This document shows positions 24,591-37,901 of a DNA stretch of 64,000 bases, piece after piece. The stretch covers positions 101,774 to 165,773 of the forward strand of contig JAURVB010013496.1 in NCBI GenBank assembly GCA_033002965.1, in the 5' to 3' direction. Under the pieces are notes generated by a model. The model saw nothing but the letters and a program-made list of their open reading frames with translations. It was not told the DNA's origin and ran no database searches. This stretch comes from Piper betle. Its lineage: Eukaryota > Streptophyta > Magnoliopsida > Piperales > Piperaceae. Positions within the stretch are counted from its first letter, which is position 1, and each line of letters begins with the position of its first letter. A program made the position numbers and the translations under genes.

Positions 24591-27468
24591 TTTTTAATAT
24601 TTTTAATTAGATAAAATTATACTATAGTTTTCTTAATACTAAATAATAATAATAATAATAATCTAAATATTAACTTGATTATTTCTATAAAACTCACGAT
24701 CCGAGTCAAAGTTTTATAGTCAAAATTGGTCAGTTAGACTGTTATTTTTAGTCAAGTTAGTGTTAAAACATGTGTGCTGAATTGAGGCAGGCCTTCTGTA
24801 ATAAGCTACGAGGGTAATGCGTACTCAAATATATGAAAATAACTTTAGTATCAGAGTAACTGAATAAGTTATCTGAGTATATGAGAGTACGCCTAGTTTT
24901 ATTTTGTTTACAGTAGTCCATGGAATTAGATTTGGGTCATTTTCGTGTTAGGACATGTTATTTATTATTTTAGGGTTGGTTAGTAGGCTTAGAACATGTC
25001 ATTCGACTTAGGTTGACATTATTTTATTTGATGGTATTTTATTATATTCTAGTTTATTTTTTTAGTATTTATTTATTATTAACTCAAGTTTTATTTACAA
25101 AACTATTCTTGACTATTTTTCTTCCTCCCCCTCACTTCCTTCTTAGCTGCCCAACCACCATCGTTCCCTAACCCCTCGTTGCTTGTGGCCACCACCCCAA
25201 CGACCTCCCTTCGCTGTCACCGCCACTTTGCCCACCTCTTTTCCTCCCTCCCTCTTCTCCCCGTTTTCCCTCACAGCCACCAACTCTGGCGATGATCTCC
25301 AACCACCCTCCTAGCCCATCAACACTCCTTCCCAATTCTTCTCCAGCCTGAGCGATGACATGCATGGCAACCCCGAGTGAGTCAAGACCACCACTTGCAT
25401 GGGTTGTTGTTGGCGACTAGCACTGCCGCCGACAACCGTCATGGCTGATCTCACCCTCACCCTCTAGCCACCTTCTTCGACTGATCACTGTCCTCCTTCA
25501 TTGGATAGCACCCCTCCCAGCCGCCTGAGTTGTGATGGTTGCACCCTACCCAATTTGGCTTATTCATCTTTGTTGCTGGCAATAGCTTTGTCGGCCTGTG
25601 TTCTCCGCCTTTGGCCTCCCTCGTCGTCACTACTAGGAGTAGTTGACCCTCACCCCTAGCCATGCCCTACTCTTCCCCACTTCCCTCCTAGCCAACCCAT
25701 TCCAGTCGAGCTAGGGCTGTTTTGAGTCGCCGCTGACTCCGCAAGCTGCACCACCGGCCATGATCCTAGTGGGGTCATCTCCTCCTCACCAAGCCATCCT
25801 CTTCCCTCTCCACGTCACAACCTACTCCTCCATGCCCTAGCCGAGTTCAATTATTTTCTCTAGTGGCTTGCCGCCATTGCTTTAGGTTGGCCGGAACAAC
25901 TCCGGTTAGACCTCCTCGTGCTCTAGTTGTGCTCCCTAGTCCAGCCTGGCTGAGTCCTCCTTTGGTCGAGCGGTGGCCATGCTGATGGCCATCATTGTCG
26001 TCACCATTGTTGGTACCTTAATTAGGTATACATCCCTGATAATTTAGCTTGATGTAATTTCATAATTTATGATAATGGAATGTGAATTAAGATAAATATT
26101 GATGCTTTAGTGAAGATGAGGATGGAATTATAGACGGAAACTGAATTGAATAAGTTTAACATGTTAATGATAAATAGTTGATAACGCCATGAATGGAAGG
26201 TAATTTCAAACCCTAGATGCTTGTGATTAGGGTAAATGTTAATTGATTCGTGTTGATAATATAGATGATAGAATTGAATAATTGTGTGAGAAGTACCGCT
26301 CATGATTAGGAAGAATGTGATGTAAATAATTGTTGGGAAGTATTGATTGGATGATTTGAATGTAGACTAATGTCAATACCTAAAATTAATTAGGGTTATG
26401 AGATTATCACAAATGGATATAAGTAGATTGTTTATTGAGTTATTACAACTAAGTTAAATACTTGTTGAGCAATGGAAATATTGGGAGTCGAAATTACAAT
26501 AATGTTGGATGCCTAGTTGGAATCTTGACATGATATGTATTGCGTATTTCATACGATTGATTGATGAGTAGATGCACTTAGTTGTAGTATTCATGCATCA
26601 TATTGGGTGTTAACATTTAGTTGTGATGTGTAGGTACGGAATAAGCACCTAGGCACATGGCCTTGCTTAGAATTTCTAATATGTCCATTCAGGACTTGTT
26701 CCCTACTTTTCACTTTGCTCTACTATGGTTTGCTTTCTTGTTGCAAAATGAGTTAAGTGGTATTTTATTGGATCCCACTTAGTACAGGTCATTTAGATGA
26801 TAGTTTTTAGATTAATAACCTTTGAGGATGAGATCATTTGAGTCTATTTTTGAAAATAAAATCTTCCTTAAGTTGCCTTTAGCCCTATTATATAAATCTC
26901 TTCTCCGGCCAATATATAATTTTATCGAGTTTTTAATAAGATGAGAGATGGTAAAACCGACTCATACGTACCATGAGTGAGAGCACGTGTCAGGTTCTGA
27001 ATTAGTGAGCGGGCTGTTCTATTCCCGAAGGATTCTAACAACTCCGTGTTTTGAGTTTCCTCACACTTGGAAAAATGTGGAGGTTTATGAGTACTATTTA
27101 TTATAACCACGTCTGGACATGTGGTTAAAAGGATACTGAAGGTGACTGCCTGAAAGTACTATGTCTTCATGCATGGGGCCAAGAGATATATAGAAGAAAA
27201 GAGAGAGCTTAGGATATAGTAATAGTCCTAAGAGACAGAAAAAAATGAGAAAATGCCAAGAAAGGGATCAACAGACTAGTCAATTCAAGATGTTGTTGGA
27301 TTTGTGGCCCGATAGCTCTATAGTAGATGCCCTTCAGAGAGTTCAATAGAAATTATATATATATAGTTTTCTTCAAAGTGAGAGTCACCTCTCATTTATC
27401 AGTTTGTTATAGTTATTTTTGGACCAATAATACTCATTACTGATGGTTTTTATTATATATATAGGTAA

Positions 27469-27621
27469 TGTGAGATCCCTCAACTTAGTCCCACATCTAA
27501 TACCTACTGGGAGAAGATCCTGTTTATAAGTGGGAATGGACTATAGATCTTTAACTTCCGGGGTACCCATTTAAAGAAATGACTTAGCCCATTACGTTGC
27601 ACTTTGGGCTGGGTCGTTACA
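27469..27621 (+). repeat. TRIM-1 5' LTR
   Basis: 153-bp left direct repeat, TG...CA, followed two bases later by the tRNA-Met-type primer-binding site. Confidence 0.92.
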
Positions 27622-27667
27622 AATGGTATTAGAGCCGACCTGGTTCCGTGTTAGATGGTGGGATGGA

Positions 27668-27812
27668 CTAGGAACGTTAGCTAGGCTGCCGGTCACGGGC
27701 CAAAAAAGGTCACGGGCTGGGGATAGCAACGGGCCAAGACTAGAAACGTTGACTAGGCTGCCGGTCACGGGCCAGAAAGGACGTGTGCTGGGGCTAGCAA
27801 CGGGCCAAGAAT
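27668..27812 (+). repeat. Two 72-bp tandem repeats inside TRIM-1
   Basis: CTAGGAACGTT ... GGCTGCCGGTCACGGGCCA ... AGCAACGGGCCAAGA occurs twice with a 72-bp period. The copies are similar, with small indels in the centre. Confidence 0.85.
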
Positions 27813-27850
27813 AGGCATTTCGGGGACGAAATTTCCTAAGGTGGGTGGAT

Positions 27851-28004
27851 TGTGAGATCCCTCAACTTAGTCCCACATCTAATACCTACTGGGAGAAGAT
27901 CCTATTTATAAGTGGGAATGGACTATAGATCTTTAACTTCCGGGGTACCCATTTTAAAGAAATGACTTAGCCCATTACGTTGCACTTTGGGCTGGGTCGT
28001 TACA
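27851..28004 (+). repeat. TRIM-1 3' LTR
   Basis: 154-bp right direct repeat, preceded by the polypurine tract and followed by the GGTAA target duplication. Confidence 0.92.
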
Positions 28005-29532
28005 GGTAAAGAGAAGGAATCTGATATGTCAGCCTAGACAGAGGAACAATGACATCTTGTTCACATACACAAACCTGACTCATAATGTTGGATAGTTATA
28101 TTTTGACTATGATGTTTCAGTTCATAGTATGATGTTTTATAATAATATGATAATCATAATATTTTGAAATTGATACAGTAATTGAACATGAGATGATAGA
28201 TATGACAAAAATGAAAATTGCAATGAATAGATGGGTCAAGACCCAATTTATGTTTTGTAATTTTGTTATTATGAAAACTATGGTGTGTTGGAAATGAAGA
28301 TTTTGTCTTGTTTGGCGATATATAAATATGTGTAATGTTGTTTTGACAAGTTGACCCCTTGTTGCATTTTTAGGGGAAACTCTGTCTATTTTAAATTTAT
28401 TTTTTTAAAAAAATTTATTGTGATTGGTTTTTAGTGTGAATTATTTTCTATAATATTCACGTAGTATCATCTTAGGTTAATTGTATCTTATACATGTATA
28501 ACTGTAATTACTTTCTATCTTAAGACGCCAAGGTAGATCAATTTGGATTAGGTTTAGGTTAGCCGACTTAATTAGATGACCTGTAATATTCTGGTTCGGT
28601 TTGTAAGTAAGCCGGAGTTGGGATGTTATAATTTCTATCATTTTAATTTAAGTATAATCATTTTGTTCATATTTTATATAAATAGAAAATGAAAGATGAA
28701 TTCTATTCTTAAAAGTGAAAGATGTATCTTTTATTAATGTATTATTTCAAACATTTAAGCACATTTCAATGAAATAATAATTTTGTCCTCACAAGTTTAT
28801 TTTACAAATATATGATTTTCATTTTGATTTTATAAAAAATGAAATGATATATTTATTTATATTTTTTATTTTGAGCTGTTATTAGAAAAATTACCAAAAG
28901 TGAAAAGTAAGAAATTAAAAAAGTTAAAAATAAAACAAAAGGGTTGACAACTTTCACATTATATAAAGAGGAAAATAAAAAATTATTGAAACCTACAACT
29001 ACCCATACAAATCTAAAATAACATAAAATAATATAAAAAATTTAAATTAAAAGTGCTCTAACTAATAAAAAAATTGATTAAAATCATCAAATAATATATT
29101 GTTATTTGCTTTCTAATTAATTATCATTTTTTTACTATTTTAACAAATAATTACAATACGTTTATGTCATATTTAGAATTCTTTCTTAAAGAGAGTTATA
29201 AATAAAGTTTCTACTCCAAGTAATTATTATTTTTAGTGCATTTATTTCAAGGGATTTATTGTTAAATTTTTAAAAAATAATCATTCATATATAGATATTT
29301 GAGTAGCTCTCTTCAAGTAATTTATACATTGTATGTTTCTGAAATAATTGTAATTAATAGATTTTGTTATTTTTAAAAATTCATGATCATTATAAAATAA
29401 TTGGTTGATTTCTTTTGATTTATATATAAATATAAAATCAATCATTGTACTTTAAAAAATAAATTACAATGAAAATAAGACATAAAATAATAAATTGAAG
29501 AAATTATAATAATTGTTCCGTGCAACGGCTAA

Positions 29533-32500
29533 TAATTAAAAATAAGATTATACTTGATCATAATTTAAAAAATGTGCAGAACAAATTCATTCTCAAGTAG
29601 GATTATAGTTTAAGTTGATTTATACTATTTACGTAAATATCATAGGAATCATAATGAATTCATATGAGTCATAGAAAATTTTCAAAATATATGTGATTTC
29701 TAACTAAAAATATTAGAATGAGAATTTTCCTATGACTATGATTAATTAGAATAAAATAACTTATACTTAATATTTAAAAATCCTTCTATAAATAAATTGG
29801 GATATAGTTTTTAATAAGTTTATAAGTGAACCTCAATCGACTTATTATATAAATCCTTTACAAATCTCAAAACAAAAATAAGAAATTGAAGTTAATTTTA
29901 ATTTTTAAAATATAAATAAAACTCGAACAAAGTAAATAATTTGTGTATGAAAAATGTAAATTTTAGACAAATGTATGAATATTTATAATTATAATATGAT
30001 AATTTTAAAAAGTACAAAATGATAAAAATATAACAAACAGTGCAATGCAAAAACAATTTAATAAAAATTAACTAGTTAAAATGTTTTTTAAAATAATTAT
30101 TATTAAAAAATATAATCAACATATAAAAAGAAAAATTAATGTAATCCCCACCTACACCTTGTGCATGTATAATCCCTAGTCCTTTTCTTCTTAATTGACT
30201 AACTATAAAAATCCAGCTCACGGTACTTATATACCATACAATCTATAAGAACTAGCCGGTACAGTAAGAGTAGTATATAGAAGTAAAATGTCCTGTTAAA
30301 ACTTAGAGGAGATCATGAACAAGTTGCATAATGGGAATAGGATTTTGAGAGGTAGAAGAGGGGCACTTCTCTATTGCATGGAAAGGGGAGGGCACCCACA
30401 AGGGGGACAAAACTTGACATTCACTGAAACGCTTGTTTTGGGGTCTGTAGGACCAATCTGATGATCGAGTAGCGAAGATAAGATTGCCAGATCCAAAGGA
30501 TATACGGGCAAGAGAAACTTCTACTTCTCCTCATTGCACCAGCAGTTTGGCCTGTTCCCACTAATCAACATGGCTGTTTTTCTTTGGACACAAGTTCTGC
30601 TTCTGATCCTTGATCTTCACGAAGCTGTTAAAGAAAGATAGTATATGATAATCAATGTTGATGGGTGGGGATGCATTCGAAGTGAAGCTACAGTGCATTA
30701 TTCATTTTCACGTTGCGCGTGCATGCTTTATAGGGCACGCCGGCTCGTCTGTCTGTTCAATATATCCTTAGAAATGGTTCGCCCTCAATTGCTCTTAGTG
30801 TTTACATGAGGCTCCCAAACCTCGTTCTAATGAATCCAAATATCTTCCCACGTTTGATATTACATTAATGTAGCCACCAATAAGATTTTGGCAAATTTTT
30901 TTAGAAGTTCCCTAAAAACTACCAAGAAGATGTGAGTTTAAACGTATGGGAGGGGCGCTTTGGCCACCGAATTCTTAATTGCCAGAGGAGATTTTGGTTC
31001 TGTTACGATATGCGATGTAGTTTTATAGTACTCCTAATATATATGGGGAAGAATCTTAAATCCATGTTTATTTTTTATTAAGATAAACTTAAAAAGAATC
31101 CTAGTTGAATAAGAATCTATATGTTAAAGATATTTCTTTGGGTAGGAGCCTTATATTATTTATCTATAATAATCCCATCAATCTGTGCTTGAGGTTTTAC
31201 GCTTATAATTGAGAGGGTTTAGGTTCTCTCTTACTGCGTTTTGTGATGGAGATTTTGAAGATTTAGATTTTGGAGAACTTATTTCTCTTCTAGAGATTGA
31301 AATCGAACAAACAAGTGAAATAACTGCTTTTAATAACATCGATCAAATTTTACTACACATGTAAGTATACCTACACAATATACTTGATGGGCGGATGCTT
31401 TTTAAATTCATAATATATTTGGAAGGAAAAATATCATTTGTTTTGGCATAGTTTAAAATCTAGAAATTTGAGTTCAAATTAGCATGTCATAGAGTGGAAT
31501 CAACTTAGAAATATTTATATTGAATTTTTAATTGAGTAAATAAAAGTTACAACAAATTTGTATACATTAATATTTTGATACTCAAAATTGATAAATATAT
31601 GATTTATATTACTTAAAAGTATTAATTAACTGATCTAAGAAAAATAATATGTTTTCATAACATTTATGACATGAAATAGAAAGTCAATTAATAAATCAAT
31701 TAGTAGGGAGTCATTCAAAGATTTTGACTCGACAAACCACGAAGTTAGGTTGACTTGCTAAATTTTTGGAGTTAAAATTTTTTTAAAACTATGGTTACCG
31801 GTTTATGGCCTCTCAAATTCTTCCATCAACGTTGGTGGCCTTTTCGTTGGCCCAAGTGTAAATTCTCAAGCCTAAGCGAAATATTACTTAATCTAAATTA
31901 AAAATTTATAAGCTTATTAAATAGTTAATTTAAGTTGAAGATTTACGAATATTCCTTGTAAGTAATTAGAAATCTTAGAATTACAACAAAAGCGATTGAT
32001 ATTGCAATTCATGCAAAAAAATAAATGATGTGAATAAAGGAAAATTATAAATGTAAATGACAAAATTAATAGATGAAAACTCTCTCACAAAAAACATAAT
32101 TTTGACAAAGATAGAAGACTTGTCAACTCATATTAGCAAACGAGAAACCAAAACTTGCCTTCTACTGATGAAAAGTAGACGATTCAAATAATTAAAACAT
32201 AATAATTTAAAATAATATATTAAAATATTACATTATTTATTTGATTAATTAGAGTTTATTTATAAAATCAGAATCTATCATCTCCTAAGATCAAAGTTTA
32301 TCTTTAATCTAAGTCGCCCTTGACGCATTATCTATGCCTAGTTTGTATCATCTAAATCATCACTGATTTGGTCATTATTTACCCTTAAATATCCCAAATT
32401 TGTTTAAGCGGGCTCGAAATCCATGGGCTTGCAGGTTTCGTACGTAGAGATGGGCCTTTTACGCAAGTTGTGCGCTGCGAGCGCGCTTGAGTCAAACATG

Positions 32501-34753
32501 TTTCTGGGTCATATAAATTAACATGTGACCAAACTCATATAGAAATTTATAAGTGGGACCATGGACACGTGGATCCTGTTATACAATCCCATGAAATTTT
32601 AACTTGAACACTCATGGCTTGCTCTTACTTATTGGGCAAAATCTTCAAAATTGTGATAGGCTGCTGTTCGAATGAAAGCTCGATTATTCTCCACTCGTCT
32701 CACTAATCTATTTGAAAAAAAACTCTATATGAAGTGTGACTCGAAATTACATACACGAGATGGGTATAGGCTTATGTATGTTTGACTCGGTTCAAAGCGA
32801 AGATCGATATTTTATATAAAAAATAAAAAATTAAAATATATATATATGTGTGTGATTAATTTTTAGAAATTTAATTAAATTGTATAAGAGCATTATACAA
32901 TAACAATCTTATATAAAAACATACATAGTTATATTATTATTATATATATTGTGTTAATTAGACATATCTTAGTTTAAAATTTACTCTTTTTGTGACTTAC
33001 AAAAAAAATATTAATTATTACAAATTAGTCTAGATCGAACTTGATTCAAACTTGGATCAATTCAAATACTAACTGATTCTATACAAAGAGTGGAATAACT
33101 TTGGTGCTTGGGCCTGGTGCAAGGAAGTACTAATCGGCCCTGTGTGGGAACAGCTTGAGTAATACCACCCTTTACAGATCATCAGCCGCCTATTGTTCCT
33201 ACCTTACTGCCCTTCCTTACGCCTAGAGTTACCCTATGTTTGTTTCCAGCAGCACGCGGCGGGCAATTTCTGATCTTCATACCCAAAACCCCCAGACATT
33301 GTATATATGCCCTCCCTCTCAAACTAGCATTTAACAACAGTCTCGTACAAATATACGGCGGAAAGATGCCGCACATGTTACTCACACACACACACATCTT
33401 CATGCCTTAACTTTTTTTACTACCATCATAGTAAAACTGTTAATTATCGCAATCTCAACGTATAACATATAAAACATGATTGATAGCTTGATTGGTTTTG
33501 GACCTTGGTTTAGGTCTTGTATACTACATAGATCATCGGTAGTAACCTGTATCTAACTCATAATGGTGAGTTTCAGGAGAGGCAAAAGATAGAGAGCAAA
33601 GAGCTAGGAAGCGATGTATATATATAACCGGTCGAGTACAAGAGAAATTCCCTCGGACCCACAACTTCATCAACTCTGGTAAATCCCCAAAATTCTTGTG
33701 ATCCCAACCCCTGTCCTGACTCCTGACCATTTGTCATCTACCATGTATATATCTGTATGACGAGCTTGATCATCAGCTAGCGCAGCATGTGGAGGGAAAG
33801 GGGGATCACTAGGACCGGGGTGGAGAGTGAAGAGAAGGCAGTATATGTTCATCGGTAATGGTACCAATCTCTTGTCTAGTGGAAGGGACCCGGTATGTTA
33901 AAGAGACAGACCACATTGAATGTGGGTTTTTGTTGGTTAGCATAGATGGAAGCCCCACTGTACCAAGTGAAGGACTCAGCAGCAGAGCCATGGCTCCTCT
34001 CCACCCATCCTTCACAGCCTTTCTGCAAAAGTCAATCAATCTCTCAGAGGTCACGCCTGCATGCCCTTTTGCATGAGAGCCTTGCACAGCCTACGCCAAC
34101 GTTTTGGTTCGTTTATCTCTGCCCATTGCATCAAACAAGACAAAGGGTGGGTGGCTAGCTAGCTCCCTCCTCAATTCATTGTATTTTCGAGATCTTTTTT
34201 TTAATTTTATTTTTTTGACTTTTCTAACTTTTATATGAGAATGGTATGTCTGGAAATTGATGGGGTAGGCAAAAGAATGCAAAGTGTTGGAATTCGGTAT
34301 TTTTGTTTGTTTGTTCAACCTCCTCATTGTTAGTTTAGGTGAGGAGTGATTGTTGACTTTTAGACAATATGGATAGATTGGAATTTGGGAAACCTCAAGT
34401 GATTGCACAATGCACATATCATTGAGCCATTGAAATGCACTGTTGTCAGGATAAGAGGCCTCAAGTCATTATGCAAGACAAACAATGTCTATTTCTCCGA
34501 CCTCTTACAAAAGAAAAACTTAGAGGGCATCAACATCTATTGGGCTTCTAAAGAATGGAATAATCAACTCATGGATAATATCTGAATGTTGGTTTGTAAG
34601 GGGCATTAATTTAGATGTTTTCCTATCACCAACATATCAGCTAATTGACTGCCATTTGTTCAATAAATAAATACTCCAAGAAAATAAAACTTCTATGATG
34701 ATAAAAATCCTTGTCATATGATCTGAAAAAAGTCTTTGTAATTTAGACATATG
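29533..34753. other. AT-rich intergenic DNA
   Basis: No supported gene. A Helitron-like 3' end (hairpin remnant near 30155-30166, then CTAG/T at 30176-30180) is visible. A CA microsatellite lies near 33382-33396. Open frames at 33182-34158 on both strands overlap heavily and show no domain. I see nothing else to annotate. Confidence 0.5.
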
Positions 34754-34758
34754 GTAAG

Positions 34759-36678
34759 TGTCACAGACCCGTTCGCAAGGCCTAATTTTTCGCCTCCGAG
34801 TTCCTGCCTGTGCGGCGTATTCCCCTCCCTGGGAACACTCAGCCTGATACTCAACACGCAATAGCGGGAGCCAAGGCCACAAACACTACACTCGTGTTCG
34901 GCCGCAATACGCACCACCGAGGTTGACCCCTGCACGTCCAGCAGATCCACCCGCTCGGTGTTGCCCTCGAACAGCGCCCTTGATCGATCACCCGTGTCTG
35001 GCCACGCACCAGCACTTCGACAGCACTCCTGGCTATCGGCACGCCTTGCCGATAGGCTGTTCCAGGAGTCAAACAGCACCACCACCGCAGCACTGCCCGA
35101 TCGCCCCACCAGCAACACGCCTGGTAGAGATCGTGCCTCTGTCCCTGTTCGTCTCAGCAACCACTGTCGCCTTGTAAACCTCGACCACGACCCGGTACTA
35201 AGGTTCCCTGCCTAAAACGTCAGACAACGAACACAACACAGATATACGGGGAAACCCCAACCTTATATTAATCTGTCAATACAAGGAATTACAAGTACTC
35301 GACTCCTCTCTCAAGCACTCGCTCGGCTTGTGGACAGCCCCCACAGCCTCGCCCCCAATGTACCCAAAATACAAAGGAAGTCACACAAGGATTACCTGGC
35401 CCGAGTAACCCTCCCAGTTGCCAACACCAGCAACCTCACAACGTGCACCTTGGATTCAAGCAAGCGTCTGGAATTCCAGCACTACTCCCAGCGCCGGCTG
35501 CAGCAACTCCCTCGCTTCTTCCCTCTCCAGGTTGCTCACGTTGCACACACCGATCAGCAGGTCTCACCACGAGAACAAGTTCCCAATCGGCCCTCTCTTC
35601 AGTCCGTCGAAGAGAAGTTCCCTTCTCCACGTCTGGCCTAACCCTTATATACTCCCACGAACTGCTGCTCCAAGATAACTCCGAATCTGCCAGCATCTTC
35701 AACTCCAGAGATCTGCAAGATCCACCGTGTTCAGCAACCTAGCCCATCTCCCGTCCAGGTTCATCCAACGGCCTTCAAGTTTATCTTCAGCAGTTAGTTG
35801 CAACTAACTTCCTAAACGCCCAATCTGGATAACTGCATATCTTCACCAAGATACTCCAGCAACGTCCAGGAAGCTTCCTCCTAACCGTCGGCTGCACCGC
35901 TAGGATCCCGTCTCGATCACCACGGCTCGACCCTAGGCCTTGGTTCAACCTCGCAGCAACTACCGACCCACATGCCGGCAATGGCCCACCGCTGCGTCGC
36001 CCAAATCTGCACATCGCTACCGATCAGGACCCAGTACCGCACCAAATAGTGGTACCCGCATGCCGCTCATGCCCGCGCCCATGCACCATGCAGCGCTCGC
36101 ACGCCCGCGCCCGTGCACCCACTCGCGCGCCCGCACGCGCTCGTCCGCGCGCGCTCGCCCGCGCGCTCTCGCTCGCCTGTGCGCACACCTGCGCGATGCT
36201 CGCGCGCCGCTGCGCGCTCGCCCGCGCGCTCGCTCGCCTGTGCGCACACCTGCGCGATGCTCGGCGCGCTCGCTCGCGCGCTCCTGCTGCTGCTCCCGGT
36301 AGCGTGATCGGTCCAAATACCGATCACCACGCAGCGCCTAGCGCCAGTGCTCGATCACAGCACTCGCTAGCGCACCTCGATCCGACCTTGCTGCTTTTGA
36401 GGTTTCTTCGAACCCGGACCCGGCATTGCTCGGCACACCATGTACCGACCCAAATGCCGGCACTTGCTGCTGTTCCCGACGCCTTGCTCCACCGGCATGC
36501 TCGGTCCTCCAGCAGCGTCGTGCAACTCGGTTTGGACTGCAACATAATCACGGGTTAGCCTCGGTGTGTTGTTTCCACCACTCGGATAACCACTGCTATC
36601 CCCTTCATGGACGTAGGGAATCCAGGAACAACACCCAAACCCTGGTTCCCGGGACGTCCACGAATCAAGGCTGTAACA
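34759..36678 (-). mobile_element. CpG-rich solo LTR of a second family
   Basis: The unit begins TGTCACAGACCC and ends GGCTGTAACA, with a perfect target duplication GTAAG at 34754-34758 and 36679-36683. There is no internal region or primer-binding site beside it, so at 1920 bp it is a solo LTR. Minus strand is preferred because GAGTATATAAGGG near 35640-35655 reads as a TATA box on that strand; this is inference. CpG is strongly retained, especially at 36050-36300, which suggests a young or unmethylated insertion. Long overlapping frames on both strands here (e.g. 34714-35160 minus, 36049-36558 plus) follow from GC content and are not genes. Confidence 0.85.
36153..36263. repeat. 63-bp CpG-rich tandem duplication inside the solo LTR
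   Basis: GCTCGCCCGCGCGCT...CGCTCGCCTGTGCGCACACC and TGCGCGATGCTCG occur at 36153-36202 and again at 36216-36263, separated by a short CG-rich spacer. Confidence 0.85.
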
Positions 36679-37795
36679 GTAAGATTATTTGTTTAGCGCA
36701 TAGAACACTAATTTCCTCCAGGCCACATGATCAACGAAGTAGAAAATACTTTCCATCTTGGCATATTCTACACCACTAATCAACCTAACCAACTGTGGCA
36801 TGATGGAAAATGTTCGCTAATGTTAATAAGCATGAAAATGTAATTTGCAAATACTTGAGGAAACATCTCCACATAAATATCATATGTTTACGGCCAACCA
36901 TACAGAAAATACAAGTGTTGATAAGTACGGATAACCCTGAATAAATGCAATCTTTTTGGCTAGTAAACTTGAAGCTTCGGTGATAAATTTTTCGCCACTA
37001 AGGCCCGGCTATTCTTAGAGTTGGTGGATAGATGGTGTTCGCTAATTGTGTTTAGCAAGTGCAAGTTATAAAAATTTTTATGCTTGGAACATCTGAGATA
37101 CTAAATGCTACATATGACTCCCTTTTTTCCGGTGGCCTTAATTCTAATGTTCGCTCTTTACATCTCCAAAATTATATGTTTTATGTGATGAGAAGCCGGG
37201 TAGCAATTCAATGTTCCACGTCTTGGGTTATAATACTCAGCTATTATAACACTCTTAGAAAATTTAAGAGTTTCATTTAATTTGGTGAGCCAGAATATAC
37301 CAATTTATTAAACCTCTTTAGAAAATATCAATAGTCTAAACTAATACACGGCGTGTGGAGATTTGAATACGAGTAAGAAAAAATTCAACATTATTATGAA
37401 AATTAAAGAAGTTGATAAAGGTGCCCCAATTGCAAAAAAAAAAAGGGGGCCCTATATTATATTTTATATTCTAGTTAGTTTGTTACTAGAATGTTCAGTT
37501 GGTTATGGGGAGATTGAACCTCCCTGGCTATATAATGTGATGCCATGCATGTCCCTAGTCAAACAAGCAAGGTGTTAATTATAAATCAGAGTTGGACTTT
37601 TGACAAATATTTAATAATGGTTTTAAGAGATTTTGGTATTTCAAATTAAATGAAACTAAATTATATGATTGCCAATTATTTAACGTTATTTACAAAATTT
37701 TATACGAAAAGCTGACTTTTTTTCCAAGCAAAAAGCTGAAAACTTTGAAGTAAAGCTGGGGGATTTTTTTGAGTCGAAAACAGATTTTTTAAACT

Positions 37796-37901
<106 letters not shown>

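Larger units (their letters stand above)
27469..28004 (+). mobile_element. TRIM-1: complete miniature LTR retrotransposon
   Basis: LTRs of 153 and 154 bp (27469-27621 and 27851-28004) start TGTGAGATCCCTCAAC and end GGGTCGTTACA, and are almost identical. The primer-binding site TGGTATTAGAGC is at 27624-27635, two bases inside the left LTR. The internal end has TTCGGGGACGAAATTT and then AAGGTGGGTGGA, a polypurine tract of the kind at the 3' end of plant LTR elements. A perfect target duplication, GGTAA, lies at 27464-27468 and 28005-28009. The 229-bp interior holds no gene but two copies of a 72-bp GC-rich repeat. Decayed relatives lie at 9748-9960, 12270-13533 and about 46130-46395. Confidence 0.93.
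24686..28630 (-). mobile_element. Old solo LTR of the 2.9-kb family, carrying a nested TRIM-1
   Basis: Read on the minus strand it starts TATAACATCCC and ends GAGTTTTATA, mutated forms of TGTAACACCCC and GGGTTTTACA. A perfect target duplication, ATTTC, is at 24681-24685 and 28631-28635. Internal landmarks of the family are recognisable, such as GTGTAGGTACGGAATA near 26630 and GAGTTAAGTGG near 26752. The GC-rich core at about 25130-26010 is kept but worn. TRIM-1 (27469-28004) is inserted in it. C-to-T and G-to-A changes at both ends fit an old, methylated insertion. The unoccupied site is visible in the inverted Helitron copy near 57120-57170. Confidence 0.85.
22773..29532 (+). mobile_element. 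Helitron-like element (plus) interrupted by an LTR and a TRIM
   Basis: The left end is A followed by TC at 22773 or, past a TA microsatellite, at 22811, then TTATATAATAAGAGG. This is the kind of 5' end seen in plant Helitrons. The right end is a short hairpin CCGT-GCA-ACGG (29518-29528) directly followed by CTAA (29529-29532) and then T, matching the Helitron rule of insertion between A and T with a CTRR 3' end. The AT-rich body matches, in inverted order, the 5' part of the block at 46668-58619. It has no rolling-circle replicase or helicase gene, so it is non-autonomous. Without the nested LTR (24686-28630) it is about 2.8 kb. A second decayed end of the same type lies at 30176-30179, so the true right border is uncertain. 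Confidence 0.5.

Noticed and set aside
33670..34160. Possible microRNA precursor or gene in the mixed-composition stretch
   Set aside because: No match to a known plant microRNA that I could recognise, no clear long hairpin by eye, and frames on both strands without motifs.
35330..36779. Long overlapping frames in the second solo LTR
   Set aside because: They occur on both strands in CpG-rich sequence inside a unit with LTR borders and show no domain.
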